Positions 62,025 to 64,000 of a DNA stretch of 64,000 nt are shown one piece after another (within the stretch, counting starts at the first letter, position 1; every line of letters begins with the position of its first letter). A program made the translations under genes and the position numbers. Origin of the DNA: an uncultured Clostridia bacterium (GTDB lineage Bacteria; Bacillota; Clostridia; TANB77; CAG-508); contig CAQDYY010000003.1 in assembly GCA_948777935.1 (NCBI GenBank), positions 1 to 64,000 on the forward strand. The letters run 5' to 3'. The notes under the pieces are model-generated. The model did no database searches, had not been told where the DNA came from, and saw only the letters and a list, made by a program, of their open reading frames with translations.

Positions 62025-64000
62025 CTAAGCTACTTTAAGTTGCATATTTGATGTTTGATTTAATTCATATATATAGGAATCTTTAGAAATCTGATTCCTA
62101 AAAGGAACTTTATCTTCACCATACACCAATATTCCTTGACCTGCTGGGGAATCTATTACATATCTTGATTCTTCCTCTGAAATATCAAATATTTTACATA
62201 TAGCAGGTAGGTCTAAAGCCTTTTGTTTTAGAATCATTGCAAACTCTGAATTAGATAGTATTTTACAACCTTGTTCATTTTTGATTACATCTCCGAATGT
62301 TCTGTGTGATTATGGTCGGTATTGCATTTTCTTTTCTGCCTGTCTTATAGATTTTAGCAATGTAATCAGCAGAATATGGATTTGCTAATAATATGTGAAA
62401 CTCATCAATAAAAATCCATGTGTGTTTTCCTAATCCTTTGTTTCTTTTTAATCTGTTCATAATATGTTCTAAAACAACAAGATAACCTGTTGTTTGAATA
62501 GAACGAGGCAATTCTGATATATCAAAAGAAATCAAACGATTTTTTATTTCAATGTTTGTTTTTTTAGAGAATATATCCATTCCACCTAAAACATATCTTT
62601 CAAGAACTAAGGCAAGGTTTTTAGCCTCTCTTTCTGGTTGTTTCATTAATTCATCATAAAATTTTATAAAGTCTGGTTCATATTGTTCACTAAAATTATG
62701 AATTTGATATTCTTCATATATATTTTTAGTACATCTATCAACAAGTGTTTTTTGTTCTCCACTAAGACCAGCACTTGATACAAGCGATTCTATAAAGGCT
62801 AATGAAAATTCTATTTTATTATTTAGAGTTTCTTCATCATTCTCATATTGCAAAGAAGAATCGAATGGATTTATATAGGTGTTGCTAGAGGTACTAATAT
62901 TTAATGTTTGCCCTCCAAAGGCATCAATTAACGGTTTATATTCTCCGTTGTGGATCTAAAATAACAATTTCATCTTGTGGGTATCTCAATAGAACTTGCT
63001 CTATATTTAGTTTTATTGAGAATGACTTTCCAGCACCACTTGTTGCTAAAACACATCCATTTCCATTTAGTAACTTTTTTCTGTCTGCAAAAACTGGATT
63101 TTTTGATACTAAATTAATTCCATAGAATATACTATTTTCGTGCATTAAATCTTTGGTGTTGAATGGTACATTTGCAGCGGTACTTTCTGATGTTAAAGAC
63201 CTTTGCATTTGTAAGGTATTATAACCAAAGGCAAGGCAGTTCTGTAATCCTTCAAGTTGTTGCCAGTCTAAATTATAGACTGTGATTAAATGCTCACTTG
63301 CAATACTTTTTATCATTTTAGTTTCTTTTTCTAGCTCATCCAAACTATCTGATTGAATACAGATAAGAATATTATTAGTAAATAGCTTTTGTTTTTTCTT
63401 TTGTAAGGCATCTCTTAAAGATTGTGCATCTCTTAAAGCATCTTCTAACTTTTCATCCCTAACTGCCTCATAACTGTAGTTATTTTTATTGGCTTTTTTA
63501 ATCTTTTCAAGCCTCTCCGTTTTCATACCACTTATTTTTTTATTAACTTTTTGTATAGTTTTTGATGGATCTGTAGGAGTTATATTAAGTGTTGTTATGA
63601 TATTGCAATTTTCAAGTGTGGAAATTCGATTATAAAATCTAGGAGTTATAGACTTAGGCAGTCTACTAACATACATTACTCTGATAAATTTTTTATTTCC
63701 AATGCTAATATAATTTTTTTCTCTTAAAGAAACATCTTCTTTACTTGCCAAAACATCATAAATACTTAAATTGTTATCCTTAGCATACTGAATAATATCA
63801 GTAATTCCTTCATCTTCCATTAAATTAGTATGGAATAAATTATATAAAGGTGCTAACCTTTCTCCAATACTTATTCTTCTAATTTTGGATTTTAGTTCTT
63901 TAAATTTTTCTTCTGTTCTTAATTGATATTGCATAAAAATATCTTGTGCATCAGTTAGACTTTCAGCTTTTGTACTTATTGTTATAAGTCTAGTATCACA
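62025..64000 (-). CDS. VirB4/TraE-type conjugation ATPase (partial), two +1 shifts at CGG
   Basis: The right window edge cuts the start; 657 residues are visible. Walker A is ATSGAGKSFSIKLN. Then IVILDPQ meets CGG (62947-62945); skipping C gives GEYKPLIDAFGGQTLNI and the ATPase continues through WIFIDEFHILL (Walker B). ITQNI then meets CGG (62295-62293); skipping C gives GDVIKNEQGCKILSN and a C-terminal part to the stop at 62025. Both restored glycines lie in conserved family stretches (LDPxGEY, TQNIGD). This motor drives pilus assembly and DNA transfer. Confidence 0.92.

Noticed and set aside
5878..64000. CGG events as ordinary sequencing or assembly insertions
   Set aside because: All 14 extra bases are the same (C), all precede GG of a glycine codon on the coding strand, and genes on both strands show it. 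Random or strand-neutral errors would also give CCG insertions and other codon phases, which I did not see. Reads should still be checked.
5878..64000. CGG reassigned to a different amino acid without a shift
   Set aside because: In 13 of the 14 sites the zero frame meets a stop or loses homology soon after CGG, so a simple reassignment cannot restore the proteins.

Overview
The window is very AT-rich DNA with strong Shine-Dalgarno sites, AGA-dominated arginine usage, a spore photoproduct lyase homologue and a Spo0E-like protein. This points to an anaerobic, probably spore-forming Firmicute (Clostridia/Bacilli type). I cannot name the species.

Main observation: by hand I read every CGG on each coding strand and found 14 in-frame CGG codons in 9 genes. 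In all 14 the conserved protein continues only if the ribosome skips the C and reads the next triplet, GGN, as glycine (a +1 shift at C|GGN). I found no in-frame CGG read as ordinary arginine. The genes lie on both strands and include chromosomal ones (TMEM165/GDT1-like transporter, ABC permease, YkvI-like transporter, D-Ala-D-Ala carboxypeptidase, ComEA) and accessory ones (XRE regulator, m5C DNA methyltransferase, conjugation NlpC/P60 protein, VirB4-type ATPase). All four GGN codons occur after the skipped C and there is no common upstream slippery sequence, so the CGG codon itself looks like the signal. Coordinates of these genes below span the whole shifted reading frame.

Layout: 1-3.4 kb holds accessory genes (two HD-domain proteins, GNAT acetyltransferase, MNT/HEPN pair). 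3.5-19.3 kb is chromosomal: tRNA-Arg, SplB-like radical SAM protein, HAD hydrolase, YhbY, GDT1-like transporter, an ABC/GldG-type export operon, YkvI-like transporter, a DUF5711-like protein, CvpA, inositol-phosphatase family protein, LCP ligase, RsfS, DacF-like carboxypeptidase and ComEA. Two short palindromic MITE-like elements sit between these genes. Two genes here (ABC ATPase, inositol phosphatase) carry an in-frame TAA.

At 20.43 kb a 3' fragment of an initiator tRNA gene marks an integration end, followed by a tyrosine integrase, an excisionase-like protein and small regulators. 25.6-31.4 kb is a resistance block: Erm methyltransferase, VOC/PadR operon, Tet ribosomal protection protein, and an ABC-F protein with a leader-peptide attenuator. 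A GC-rich secreted-protein cassette with inverted-repeat flanks and a pair of fused ATPase-permease ABC transporters follow. 39-43.6 kb holds regulators and HU.

At 43.75 kb lies an initiator tRNA-fMet split in its anticodon loop by a roughly 252-nt group I intron. From 44.1 kb to the window end is the minus-strand conjugation module: m5C methyltransferase, relaxase, MobC-like protein, candidate oriT, a long run of unknown proteins, a zincin polyvalent protein, a radical SAM protein, an adenine methyltransferase, an NlpC/P60 protein and a VirB4-type ATPase running off the edge. Many otherwise unrelated proteins of this module, and one beside the integrase at 22.5 kb, end in a similar acidic-tyrosine tail (such as DYDI). 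This suggests one large ICE and possibly a shared C-terminal signal.
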